Positions 25,232-33,767 are shown, counted from the stretch's first letter. The stretch is DNA of 34,601 nt from Thermotogota bacterium ADurb.Bin062 (GCA_002071085.1 MWEM01000027.1:1-34601), one strand, 5' to 3'. Program-made: numbers and translations. Notes: generated by a model not told the origin, from the letters alone.

Positions 25232-25741
25232 ATGGCAGATGTTGCCTCGGTATTCGGGTATTTAGGAATCGAAAAGAAGAGTGACGAAACCTATGTCGGC
25301 GGGATCCTCATCTCCGACTATTACGGTATCCCCGTCGAATTTAAGTATACGGAACCGATCAAACCGACTAACCTTCAAAAAATCTTGTACGGCAAGTCCA
25401 TCGAGAAGTATCTGACCGTGGACGTTCTTTCCAAAAAGTTGATCATCAGCATTCAAGAGAAACCCCGTTTCATCCTGGTTCGTGATATGACCTTGCTACA
25501 AACCCAATCGAAGTACCCGCTCATCTTTTTGGAGTCTATTAAGAAGGAAACGACGGATGCGGACGCCACCGATGATCGGTACCGTTCGGATATGATCGGG
25601 AAAGAGTACAAGATCGTCTATGTCAATAACTTAACTTCCGACGAACACCAATGGCTGACCACCATCTCCAAAGAGATCGATATCCTCGAACCGTTTTCTC
25701 GCCTTAAGGAGGCTCTGGATTACGTTTGTTCGATAAAATAA
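25232..25741 (+). CDS. Uncharacterised protein, coupled to the next gene
   Basis: The 169-residue soluble protein starts at an ATG after AAAGGAG. The most distinctive stretch is GGILISDYYGIPVEFKYTEP followed by IKPTNLQKILYGKSIEKYL. I have a weak impression of similar small proteins elsewhere but recognise no named family. No membrane segment, signal peptide or catalytic motif is visible. The last 16 bases overlap the next gene, and AAGGAGG within its 3' end (25705-25711) is the probable ribosome binding site for that gene. The two products probably work together. It lies between the sigma-28 and mfd genes. Confidence 0.8.
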   Translation: MADVASVFGYLGIEKKSDETYVGGILISDYYGIPVEFKYTEPIKPTNLQKILYGKSIEKYLTVDVLSKKLIISIQEKPRFILVRDMTLLQTQSKYPLIFLESIKKETTDADATDDRYRSDMIGKEYKIVYVNNLTSDEHQWLTTISKEIDILEPFSRLKEALDYVCSIK

Positions 25742-26562
25742 AAGACTTTTTCAAAGACTTGGCGGACTCCGTAAAAAAAGAAACCGGCGCGATCTCCGTT
25801 TTAGGAACCGACTTCGAATTCGACACCGGTATTGGCGACATCTATGCGCCGTTAACCGACGCGATTGCTCTAGAAGGCTTTCACGCCTATGGAACCGAGT
25901 TGAAGATCACCGATCTCGAGGAGTACTCCGACGCCCTATGCGTGGTCAAAGGTTTCAACGAGGAAACCGTCGGACGCTTCGACCGAATCGTCAAAACAGC
26001 CGTTTTCACAGAGGAGGCTTCTGTTTCTTCGATAGAACCGCCGGGAAAAGAGGTCGCGCTCAGGGATTTCACGCCTGCCGGAACCGACACGAGGGTCTAC
26101 GACGAGAGTCCGGAAGACACCTCCCTATCGATGGAGCAAATCCTCTCCTTCCCCCTCTACGTCGTTCGCGGAATCTCCGTTTACTCGGAAGAGCCGTTGG
26201 AAGCCCCAGGGTTGAGAAGCGAAGGGCTTTTCGCGTCTATCAAGACGAACGCGTCGGATCGGATTATTGCGCGATTCCCGATGAAACGGTCCTCGGTCTC
26301 ACGTGAGAACTATTCCACTAGCAACATCAAGAACGCGCTGTCTTTCATCCTCGATCGAATAGACCACAAACCCCGTTTGAAATGGGTCGGGATATTTCGT
26401 GATGTGCCGATCAACAGGATCAAGCAGCTCACCTTCCACGAATCCACGCTCTCTTTCACCTTGTACAGTTTCGACCGTCGTTCCATATACATTTTGGATG
26501 TGTTGGCGGTCTTCGATGAAGTGACGGAAAAATACCATATCGCGCCCATCGTTCGAGGATAG
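25726..26562 (+). CDS. Uncharacterised protein, partner of the preceding gene
   Basis: The 278-residue protein starts at a TTG overlapping the preceding gene's end, with AAGGAGG 14 bases upstream, longer than usual. The N terminus is a charged amphipathic helix (MFDKIKDFFKDLADSVKK). The middle is acidic and Pro/Glu-rich, and the C-terminal third is predicted alpha/beta (FRDVPINRIKQLTFHESTLS). No known domain, signal or transmembrane segment is recognised. It ends 14 bases before mfd, so it appears to be part of the same transcript. Function is unknown. Confidence 0.78.
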   Translation: MFDKIKDFFKDLADSVKKETGAISVLGTDFEFDTGIGDIYAPLTDAIALEGFHAYGTELKITDLEEYSDALCVVKGFNEETVGRFDRIVKTAVFTEEASVSSIEPPGKEVALRDFTPAGTDTRVYDESPEDTSLSMEQILSFPLYVVRGISVYSEEPLEAPGLRSEGLFASIKTNASDRIIARFPMKRSSVSRENYSTSNIKNALSFILDRIDHKPRLKWVGIFRDVPINRIKQLTFHESTLSFTLYSFDRRSIYILDVLAVFDEVTEKYHIAPIVRG

Positions 26563-26576
26563 CGAGGAGAAACAAG

Positions 26577-29500
26577 ATGGACTGCGCCATAGAGAAGCTC
26601 CCATTAACGGGAAAACACACGGCTTATCTGAAAACAGACCTTCACGACGACTTTCTCAAGCGGTTGATCTCACGATTACACTCCCTATCGAAGCCCTGGG
26701 TTATCGCTTTCGAAGATATGAAGTCGCTTCAAGACTTCGGGAGCCTGGACTCGCCCCAAGACCTTTGCCTATTCCCCCCTTTCGATCTGCTGCCCTTCGA
26801 ACAGGTGGAAGGGTCGATACCGACGCTCAAAAACCGGATGAAAACCTTATATCGTCTGGGCAGCTTTGAACGCTTCAACGGCGGGATACTGACGACGATT
26901 CCGACACTGCTTCAAAAGATCGTCGACCCGCGCCTTCTGGTCACAAGCTCTCTGACCTTCAAAAAGGGAGGGTATATCACAGGGGACGGGAGACCACGAT
27001 ATGATCGGGAATCCGTTATCCAACACCTCACGGAAAGCGGATACCGCCGAGTCTATACCGTCGAAAACCTAGGCGAGTTTTCCGCGCGTGGGTTCATCCT
27101 GGACTTTTTTTCGCTGCTAGATGACTTTCCAACACGCATCGAATTCTTCGACGACGAGGTCAGCGACGTGCGCTTCTTCGATCCTCAAACCCAGCTGAGC
27201 TTGCCGAGAGGGGTAGACTCGACGGAGGGATGTCAGCGGCAGGAAGGCGAACGCCTCATTCCTCCCTTTCGCGAGACCTTCTTCAAAGAAGAGAATTTGG
27301 AATGTTTCCGGAATCGTATCGCGGACCTGAAAAAGAGATACCCGAACAGCCTCTTCTTGGGCACCTTAGAGCAAAAACCGGATCGATTCCCCACACTTGG
27401 CGGTATGTTGCTCCCCACACAACGCGCCTTAGTCAATCTCTTGCCTAAGGACACGGTCTTTTTTTACGTTCGGCTCTCTCAAGCCCTCGAACGATTCCGC
27501 GCTTACGAGAAAGAGCTCTTCGACATTTACCCTCAAGCGGAGTACAAAGAAATATACCTCAAGTACCTTCGGGTATCGGAAAGCGCCCTGCTGTCCAGGG
27601 AGAACGTTACGGTTCTGACGGAATCGAGAGGTCCGTCCGTAAGCCTGGGGGATCAGGCCGCCCTTTTCGCGGACTACACCGTTTCTTCGGACGGTTTGGC
27701 TCCCGTCAAGCGAAAAAGCCAAACGAGCGCTTTCCTAGAATATCCAAGCCAAATAATCGCCTCGTCCGAAGACCTAGAAAAAGGGGATTTAATCGTTCAC
27801 GAAGACTTCGGGATCGGTCGTTATCAAGGGAACGAGGTGATCAGCAATTACGCTGGGACCCGCGAGTATCTGAAGATCGAATACGCGGATCAGGTGAATA
27901 TCTTCGTGCCCGTAGAAAATTTGGATCGGGTGCATCAGTATATCGGGGATGAGACACTCGTCGGATTGACACGGCTGAAAGGCAACGGGTGGATCAGGAC
28001 CCGGAACAAAGTGCGAGAGGATATCGAAGAAAAGGTAGAGGAGCTCATCCAACTCTACGCGATTCGCAAAGCCACCACGAAGCCACCCGTTTTCGGAGAC
28101 TTCGAGCTGGAATCCAAATTCGCCGCGTCTTTCCCGTATGTGGAGACGAAGCCCCAAGCACGCTCGATCGAAGACGTTTATCACGATTTGGCCCGAGAGT
28201 ATCCGATGGACCGGCTGATCTTTGGCGATGCGGGGTCGGGGAAGACAGAAATCGCGATGCGGGCCGCCTTCCGAATGGCGCTCAACGGGAAGCAAACGGC
28301 GATGCTCGTTCCGACAACGATCCTTTCGAAACAGCATTATGAGACCTTTTCCGAACGGTTTTCAGCATATGGGGCGAAGGTCATTCTGATCAATCGCTTC
28401 GTCACAGAAAAGGAGCGAAAATTGGCGCTCTCGATGATCGCGGACGGATCCGCCGACGTGATCATCGGTACACATAGCCTCCTCTCTTCACGGATTAAGT
28501 ACAAAGATTTGGGCCTCTTGATCATCGACGAAGAACAAAAGTTCGGAGTCGCACAGAAAGAAAAGATAAAAAAGAAGAAAACGGAAGTCGATGTGTTGAC
28601 CCTCAGCGCTACTCCGATCCCACGGACACTTTATATGGGCTTCTCCGGCGTCAAAGAGATGTCGGTCGTCGACACGCTTCCCCCCGGGCGCCTGCCGGTT
28701 GAAGTGCTGGTGGCCCCTTGGGAGGAACGCATCGTGAAGACGGCGATCTTAAGGGAACTATCGCGGGGCGGCCAAGTGATCTACGTTCACAACCGTGTCG
28801 AGGATATCTCCGAATCACTGGACCAAGTACGGGCGCTCGTACCGGAAGCGAATGTAGGCCTCGCCCACGGTCAGATGAAGAAATCGATCTTCGAACAGAC
28901 TATCCGGGAATTTTACGAAGGCCAGATAGATATCCTGGTTTGTACGACGATCATCGAGAGCGGCGTCGACATCCCGAACGCCAACACCCTGGTCATCGAC
29001 GATGCCCAACGATACGGGTTGTCCCAGCTGTACCAGCTGAGAGGAAGGGTGGGGCGGAGCGATCGGCGCGCCTACGCCTACTTTTTGTATCCCAAACTTG
29101 GCCGCCTGCTTCCGGAAAGCCGTTCTCGGTTGGACGCCATACAAACCTTTTCCGGAGCGGGAAGCGGTTTGCAACTCGCTCTTCGGGATATGGAGATCCG
29201 AGGTATCGGCAATCTTTTGGGGTTCGAGCAACACGGCAACATCAACACCGTCGGGCTTCACTTGTACCGCGAGATGCTGGACGCTGCGTTGGTAAAACGC
29301 GGGTTGAAAGAAGAAAAGAAAACAAAAGAGGAGCCCGAAGAGACCATCCGGGTGGAGATCAAAGGATTCCCGCTCAACTGTGTGCTCACCGACCTCTATA
29401 TCGCGAGTCAGATCGAGCGTATGAAGATCTACAGGAAGATCGCCCTCTCTCGAACTTCCGCAGACATAGAGGCCGTGGAACTCGAGCTAGTCGACCGCTT

Positions 29501-29771
29501 CGGCCCGTTAGAGCCCAACGCTCGCGAACTGCTCCTCTATTCGCGAATCCGGATACTGGCGGACGCTTTAGGTATTAAAAGCATAGAATCACTCAAACGC
29601 TCGCGCAACGTGCGCCTCGCCTTCATCGACAGACTCGCCCTCGAGAGGTTCGAATGGGGATCGCTTCGGGGCTTTTCGAACGTGGAAGGATTGGAAGTGT
29701 GGCTCTTCGAAATCGATCCCCGCCACATCGCGCAGCTGTTTGAAGACAACGTGAGTCGTCGGGGTCTTTGA
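26577..29771 (+). CDS. mfd: Transcription-repair coupling factor Mfd
   Basis: The 1064-residue SF2 translocase removes RNA polymerase stalled at lesions and recruits UvrA. The N-terminal UvrB-homology region is present (LFPPFDLLPFEQVEG...RMKTLYRL). The RNA-polymerase-interacting domain follows (LEKGDLIVHEDFGIGRYQG), then a RecG-like motor with Walker A GDAGSGKT (residues 550-557) and DEEQ (651-654). The later motifs are LSATPIPRTLYMG, TTIIESGVDIPNANT and QLRGRVGRSDRRAYAYFLY, and a TRCF C-terminal domain closes the protein. It is about 85 residues shorter than the 1148-residue E. coli protein. The start is preceded by GAGGAG. It closes the long operon that begins at fliQ. Confidence 0.97.
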   Translation: MDCAIEKLPLTGKHTAYLKTDLHDDFLKRLISRLHSLSKPWVIAFEDMKSLQDFGSLDSPQDLCLFPPFDLLPFEQVEGSIPTLKNRMKTLYRLGSFERFNGGILTTIPTLLQKIVDPRLLVTSSLTFKKGGYITGDGRPRYDRESVIQHLTESGYRRVYTVENLGEFSARGFILDFFSLLDDFPTRIEFFDDEVSDVRFFDPQTQLSLPRGVDSTEGCQRQEGERLIPPFRETFFKEENLECFRNRIADLKKRYPNSLFLGTLEQKPDRFPTLGGMLLPTQRALVNLLPKDTVFFYVRLSQALERFRAYEKELFDIYPQAEYKEIYLKYLRVSESALLSRENVTVLTESRGPSVSLGDQAALFADYTVSSDGLAPVKRKSQTSAFLEYPSQIIASSEDLEKGDLIVHEDFGIGRYQGNEVISNYAGTREYLKIEYADQVNIFVPVENLDRVHQYIGDETLVGLTRLKGNGWIRTRNKVREDIEEKVEELIQLYAIRKATTKPPVFGDFELESKFAASFPYVETKPQARSIEDVYHDLAREYPMDRLIFGDAGSGKTEIAMRAAFRMALNGKQTAMLVPTTILSKQHYETFSERFSAYGAKVILINRFVTEKERKLALSMIADGSADVIIGTHSLLSSRIKYKDLGLLIIDEEQKFGVAQKEKIKKKKTEVDVLTLSATPIPRTLYMGFSGVKEMSVVDTLPPGRLPVEVLVAPWEERIVKTAILRELSRGGQVIYVHNRVEDISESLDQVRALVPEANVGLAHGQMKKSIFEQTIREFYEGQIDILVCTTIIESGVDIPNANTLVIDDAQRYGLSQLYQLRGRVGRSDRRAYAYFLYPKLGRLLPESRSRLDAIQTFSGAGSGLQLALRDMEIRGIGNLLGFEQHGNINTVGLHLYREMLDAALVKRGLKEEKKTKEEPEETIRVEIKGFPLNCVLTDLYIASQIERMKIYRKIALSRTSADIEAVELELVDRFGPLEPNARELLLYSRIRILADALGIKSIESLKRSRNVRLAFIDRLALERFEWGSLRGFSNVEGLEVWLFEIDPRHIAQLFEDNVSRRGL

Positions 29772-29930
29772 TCTGCCAATCCCCGATCGAGTGTGATGCG
29801 CGATGGTTTCGCGACGATCCGGTACGTGATGGGATCCATTAAATCGAGTCATAAATACGTCTTAGTCGTGTTAACTGAGTGGTGTGTATCGGATGGAAAA
29901 AGGCGCCAAATCCAAAAAGGAGGGATTTGT

Positions 29931-30488
29931 GTGGCAAAGAAAACTATAGTTTATCTTGCGCTTCTCGTATTGGCAACGGCTCTGTTTGCGGGGTGGACGA
30001 TAGAATTCGGTTTTGGACCGATCGTCGTGACCCCGCAACCGCAACCGCAACCACAACCACAACCCGTATATCCGTATCCGTATCCCTACCCCTATCCTTA
30101 CCCCACACCACCTCCCGCAGGTGGGATCAGGTTGGGCATCTCCACCGTCGACAACAACGGCTACGGTGTGTTAGTCACAGAAGTGTTACCCGGATACCCG
30201 GCTTATGGCCAGCTGTTCCCAGGAGATATCATACGGTCGGTACAAATCTTGCAAGGGCAAGTGATGGTTTACAACAACTATGTGCAGGCTTACGGTTTTT
30301 ACGGCTATCCGCAGACGCCGAGCGGCGTTTGGGTTTACTCCTCCACGCAATTGCAGTCGATGATTCTGAGCGCTCCGTGGAATTCTTCGATCATTTTATG
30401 GATTCAGCGGTACGGTTCTCCTATGATGCTGGTGATTCAACTGGTGAACGCCAACAGTCCTCCCATCTTCTTTTCCATCAATCCTTGA
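29931..30488 (+). CDS. Secreted/periplasmic protein with Pro-Gln and Tyr-Pro repeats and PDZ-like domain
   Basis: The 185-residue protein starts at GTG 29931 behind AAGGAGGG, the best start signal in the frame. MAKKTIVYLALLVLATALFA is a probable Sec signal peptide. Mature sequence then has a PQPQPQPQPQ tract and a YPYPYPYPYPYP tract encoded by hexameric DNA repeats (30032-30064 and 30067-30104). The remaining ~130 residues (GGIRLGISTVDNNGYGVLVT, VLPGYPAYGQLFPGDIIRSV) look like a PDZ domain, which typically binds C-terminal peptides. The repeats may form an extended spacer from the membrane or cell surface. It is a single gene between mfd and a terminator. Confidence 0.82.
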   Translation: MAKKTIVYLALLVLATALFAGWTIEFGFGPIVVTPQPQPQPQPQPVYPYPYPYPYPYPTPPPAGGIRLGISTVDNNGYGVLVTEVLPGYPAYGQLFPGDIIRSVQILQGQVMVYNNYVQAYGFYGYPQTPSGVWVYSSTQLQSMILSAPWNSSIILWIQRYGSPMMLVIQLVNANSPPIFFSINP

Positions 30489-30506
30489 GTCTGCACGCGA
30501 TAGAAG

Positions 30507-30547
30507 GGAAGGCTCCGTTTTAGCGAGAAAGGAGCCTTCTCTTTTTT
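30507..30547 (+). terminator. Intrinsic terminator after the secreted protein gene
   Basis: An eight-base-pair stem, AAGGCTCC at 30509-30516 with GGAGCCTT at 30531-30538 (one further G-C pair outside), is followed by CTCTTTTTT. The loop is 14 bases. It lies 20 bases after the stop at 30488 and just before the promoter at 30551. Confidence 0.88.
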
Positions 30548-30550
30548 CTA

Positions 30551-30559
30551 TGCTATAAT
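30551..30559 (+). promoter_or_regulatory. Extended -10 promoter of the HEAT-rdgB-phosphatase operon
   Basis: TGCTATAAT matches TGnTATAAT exactly, immediately after the terminator and about 60 bases before the ATG at 30620. No clear -35 is seen. The surrounding TCTATGCTATAATC is identical to the promoter at 9634. Confidence 0.7.
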
Positions 30560-30619
30560 CGTTCATCGGCTTGACCGTCGTCGCCGAAACCGATCGCGCA
30601 AGATGTGGGAGAATCTACG

Positions 30620-31294
30620 ATGGAACAAACACCTCAGGAAGTGGTAGACCGTTTGGTCAACGAAAAAGGCTTGGACGCTTTGGACGGGTTAATGGATCTC
30701 ATCAAGAGCTCTGAAGATGCCGAAGTCCTGTCGATCGTCCAGGAAGCTCTGGTTCGGCTCGGATCGGCCGCTAAACCGCGGATACTGGAGTTTTTGGAGA
30801 AAGAAACGCTCGAGAGCGCCTCTTTACCGGGATTACTGATCCTTGTCGAGACCCTTGGCGATATCGGCGCTAGAGGAGACATCCCGGTCCTTTACTCCTA
30901 CCTCAAGCTGTTCGAGCAAGAGATCGACCAGCTCTATGTCTATGAAGCCATCGCCAAGCTGGGGGGAGGAAAGGAATTACTCAGCCTTCTGGAATTGCTC
31001 CTGTTTGAAGACGAGGAGAAGGACCTCCTGCGAGATCATATCATCCTGATCCTTTCGTACATCCGTGACCGGCAAGCGTTGAGCTTCCTTGTGAGACTGC
31101 ACGCGCTCAACGATTCCAACGGAGAACAGGAGGAGCTGATCCTATTGAGTGTGATGAGCCTGCTCACGCAAAACCCTGCGTGGGTAGGAGAACTGAACGC
31201 CAGCTCCGAAGGTCGGAAGATTATGGAGAAGCTTTCAGCGAAGATCAAAGGGCAGATAGACGAAAGCGTCACACAGAGAGAGAACCCCCTATGA
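30620..31294 (+). CDS. HEAT-repeat-like protein, unknown function
   Basis: The 224-residue protein is almost entirely helical. Repeated helix pairs with HEAT-like spacing are visible (EVLSIVQEALVRLGSAAKPR, LVETLGDIGARGDIPVLYSY, LYVYEAIAKLGGGKELLSLL). Such proteins usually act as binding scaffolds; there is no enzyme motif, signal peptide or membrane segment. ATG 30620 was chosen over GTG 30605 because GGGAG lies just upstream. Its stop overlaps the rdgB start (ATGA), so the two are translationally coupled. The partner and process are unknown. Confidence 0.82.
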   Translation: MEQTPQEVVDRLVNEKGLDALDGLMDLIKSSEDAEVLSIVQEALVRLGSAAKPRILEFLEKETLESASLPGLLILVETLGDIGARGDIPVLYSYLKLFEQEIDQLYVYEAIAKLGGGKELLSLLELLLFEDEEKDLLRDHIILILSYIRDRQALSFLVRLHALNDSNGEQEELILLSVMSLLTQNPAWVGELNASSEGRKIMEKLSAKIKGQIDESVTQRENPL

Positions 31295-31884
31295 AGATAT
31301 TGCTAGCGACCACCAACCGTTTTAAGGTGCGAGAGATCACAGAGATCATTCCAGATGTCGAGTTTCTCGCCATTAGCGATTTCACGGATCATTGGGAGGT
31401 CGAAGAAGTGGGCGCGACATTTGAAGAAAACTCTCTTCTGAAAGCGAAGACCGCCGCGCATTACTTCGGAATCATCTCGATCGCAGACGACTCCGGTTTG
31501 GAGATACCGATTTTGAGCTACTTCCCGGGGGTACAGTCTTCCCGGTTTTTAGAAGACCGCCCTTTCGAAGAGAAGATGAAGGCCGTTCTCGAACGTATGT
31601 CCTCTTTCGACAAACCGGAAGAGCGCGTGGCCCGTTTTCGAACGGTCGCCACCTACTATGACCCGCTGACTGGGCAATCGCTCAGCGCCGAAGGGGTGGT
31701 GGAAGGAAGCATTGCCGAACGGATCTCCGGAGACAATGGATTCGGCTACGATCCCATCTTCATCCCCAAAGGCTTTGACAGCACCTTCGGCGAGTTGACA
31801 GACGTCATCAAGAATAACTTTAGCCATCGCTCACGCGCCTTTCACAAACTCTTTGAACGGATAAAATCGGAAGCGCTGCCTTGA
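31291..31884 (+). CDS. rdgB: Non-canonical purine NTP pyrophosphatase (XTP/dITP/ITP)
   Basis: The 197-residue HAM1/RdgB enzyme hydrolyses ITP, dITP and XTP to monophosphates, keeping deaminated purines out of nucleic acids. Diagnostic motifs are ILLATTNRFKVREITEII, FEENSLLKAKTAAHYFG, ADDSGLEI, FPGVQSSRF, DNGFGYDPIFIP and SHRSRAF. The ATG overlaps the preceding stop and gives the normal N terminus. Its own stop overlaps the next gene's TTG start. Confidence 0.96.
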   Translation: MKILLATTNRFKVREITEIIPDVEFLAISDFTDHWEVEEVGATFEENSLLKAKTAAHYFGIISIADDSGLEIPILSYFPGVQSSRFLEDRPFEEKMKAVLERMSSFDKPEERVARFRTVATYYDPLTGQSLSAEGVVEGSIAERISGDNGFGYDPIFIPKGFDSTFGELTDVIKNNFSHRSRAFHKLFERIKSEALP

Positions 31885-32459
31885 AGCGCACCACGATCTT
31901 CCTGACGCGACACGCCTCTACCCTATGGAACGAGGAAGCCCGATTTCAAGGCAGCCTGAACAGCCCGCTCAGTTTAAAAGGAAGGGATCAAGCCCGCCAG
32001 CTGGGACTGGTGATCCGGGAGTTGTCGCCTGAGGTCTTGTGCACTTCGACGCAATTGAGGTCTCAAGAAACGGGGGCCATCGCTTTGGAAGCCGCGGGGC
32101 TATCGCTATCGATCGACCGGTATCCGGAACTCAACGAGATCAGTTTAGGCTATTGGGAAGGGAAAACGGCCGCTTGGGTGAAAGAGCGAGACGCCGAGGT
32201 CTTCAAAGAATACGTACAAAACCCGCAAACCTTCAAACACCCGAATGGGGAAGGGTTTCAGGATGTCCTCTCGCGGGCCTTGGCAGGGATGGAAAAGATA
32301 CTTGAAATCCATTCCGGGAAACGCGTTTGGGTCATCACCCACGGGTTCGTGTTGATCGCATTGCTCATCTATCTGCGAAACATCCCGGCGGAGCATTACG
32401 CATTGAAAATGCGCCTTCCTGGGAATGCGGAAGTGCTCCATACCACTTGGCTTCGCTGA
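31881..32459 (+). CDS. Histidine phosphatase superfamily protein (phosphoglycerate-mutase-like)
   Basis: The 192-residue protein carries the catalytic N-terminal motif FLTRHASTLWNEEARFQGSL (RHG-type, here Arg-His-Ala), ELNEISLGYWEGK around the proton donor and VWVITHGFVLIALLIYL with the second catalytic His. It belongs to the branch containing alpha-ribazole phosphatase CobC and broad-range phosphatases; the substrate is undetermined. A TTG start at 31881, overlapping the rdgB stop, gives the correct N terminus. It is the last gene before the large repeat cluster. Confidence 0.9.
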   Translation: MKRTTIFLTRHASTLWNEEARFQGSLNSPLSLKGRDQARQLGLVIRELSPEVLCTSTQLRSQETGAIALEAAGLSLSIDRYPELNEISLGYWEGKTAAWVKERDAEVFKEYVQNPQTFKHPNGEGFQDVLSRALAGMEKILEIHSGKRVWVITHGFVLIALLIYLRNIPAEHYALKMRLPGNAEVLHTTWLR

Positions 32460-32655
32460 GTGTGGGTCAAGTTATGGGGTGACATAACTAAGAGGTTCAT
32501 CGCGGGGTAACCAGCGGGCTGACTTCTTGTGGGTTATCGCGGGGTAAGTGGTTTTTTACGACCCCACGATACGCCTTTTAGTTTTTTAAAACGTCGCGAT
32601 CAGCTCACATAAAAGCGCATCGCGCCGTCGCATAAAGAAGAAGCGCTTACGCCGC

Positions 32656-33151
32656 GATGGTGCGCCTCGGAACGCCGAACTTTAGTTCGGCATGTTTTAG
32701 AAAAGTAAAAGATGGTTCCGCACAGAGAACGCAGAGAACACAGTGGAAACATAAACCTGGTGTTGACTCTCGAAAACACATCTCTTCTTTGTGCCCTCCG
32801 TGCCCTCCGTTTGAGCTTTTTTTCAAGAGATGCCAACTTAAAAGTTGGCGTTCCCAGCCTATGAAGTCTCGCGATCCGTCTATGTAATTAGCGCTTACGT
32901 CGCGATGGTGCGCCTGGGAACGCCGAACTTTAGTTCGGCATGTTTTAGGAAAGTGAAAGATGGTTCCGCACAGAGAACGCAGAGAACACAGTGGAAGCAT
33001 AAACCTGGTGTTGACTCTCGAAAACACATCTCTTCTTTGTGCCCTCCGTGCCCTCCGTGCCCTCGGTGTGAGCTTTTTTTCAAGAGATGCCAACTTAAAA
33101 GTTGGCGTTCCCAGCCTATGAAGTCTCGCGGTCCGTCTTTGTACTTAGCGC
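32656..33151. repeat. Tandem duplication, two 248-bp units
   Basis: GATGGTGCGCCT(C/G)GGAACG starts at 32656 and 32904, with nearly identical sequence between. Each unit contains one full composite hairpin element (32669-32855 and 32916-33112) bearing both a forward and a reverse type A tract, then CAGCCTATGAAGTCTCGCG and a D-type arm. The second unit ends where the 165-bp repeats begin. Confidence 0.88.
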
Positions 33152-33568
33152 TTACGCCGCGATGCTCATGTGGGTTATCGCGGGGTAAGTGGTTTTTACG
33201 ACCCCGCGATCCGCACTGTAGTTTTTCTCTTTTTTGACAACATGCCGCACTAAAGTGCGGCGTTCCCAGGCGTTCCCAGCCTATGAAGTCTCGCGGTCCG
33301 TCTTTGTACTTAGCGCTTACGCCGCGATGCTCATGTGGGTTATCGCGGGGTAAGTGGTTTTTACGACCCCGCGATCCGCACTGTAGTTTTTCTCTTTTTT
33401 GACAACATGCCGCACTAAAGTGCGGCGTTCCCAGGCGTTCCCAGCCTATGAAGTCTCGCGATCCGTCTTTGTACTTAGCGCTTACGCCACGATGCTCATG
33501 TGGGTTATCGCGGGGTAAGTGGTTTTTACGACCCCGCGATCCGCTCTGTAGTTTTTCTCTTTATTGAA
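33114..33568. repeat. Tandem array of 165-bp units (third copy interrupted)
   Basis: GCCTATGAAGTCTCGCG begins at 33114, 33279 and 33444, a 165-bp period. Each unit has a reverse D arm, a reverse C hairpin (ATCGCGGGGT...ACCCCGCGAT), GTTTTTCTCTTT and a GCCGCACTAAAGTGCGGC hairpin. The third copy is split at 33571 by the MITE and resumes at 33760 with its B hairpin. Confidence 0.9.
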
Positions 33569-33767
33569 AACGGCTCTTCGATACATTACTTGAAGCCCAT
33601 TGATCATCCGAGAAATACAAAGTAACATAAGAGGAATAAATAATTCGATAGATGGCCGATTGTGCGATTAGAGCGGATTAGTTAAACGGTCTTAAGGTCT
33701 AAAGAATTATTACGATAGAAGATGTTAATTATTGATATCTCGTAAATTGTCGAAGAGCCTTGAAAAC
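33564..33767. mobile_element. 188-bp MITE with 8-bp target-site duplication
   Basis: The element spans 33572-33759. It starts GGCTCTTCGATACATTACTT and its other end, reverse-complemented, starts GGCTCTTCGACAATTTACGA; the first 10 bases are identical and 16 of 21 match. It is flanked by direct repeats TTGAAAAC at 33564-33571 and 33760-33767. Removing the element and one repeat restores the sequence of the neighbouring 165-bp units, which read TTGACAAC at that site. The interior is AT-rich, has no ORF and is unlike the surrounding repeats. GGCTCTT ends and 8-bp duplications fit an ISL3-type parent (from memory); no such transposase is in the window. Confidence 0.87.

Noticed and set aside
32470..32489. 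Terminator after the histidine phosphatase gene
   Set aside because: AGTTATG/CATAACT forms a 7-bp stem but is not followed by a T run.
32647..33237. Repeated ORFs on both strands in cluster R5
   Set aside because: Near-identical translations come from duplicated repeat units; no start signals or family match.
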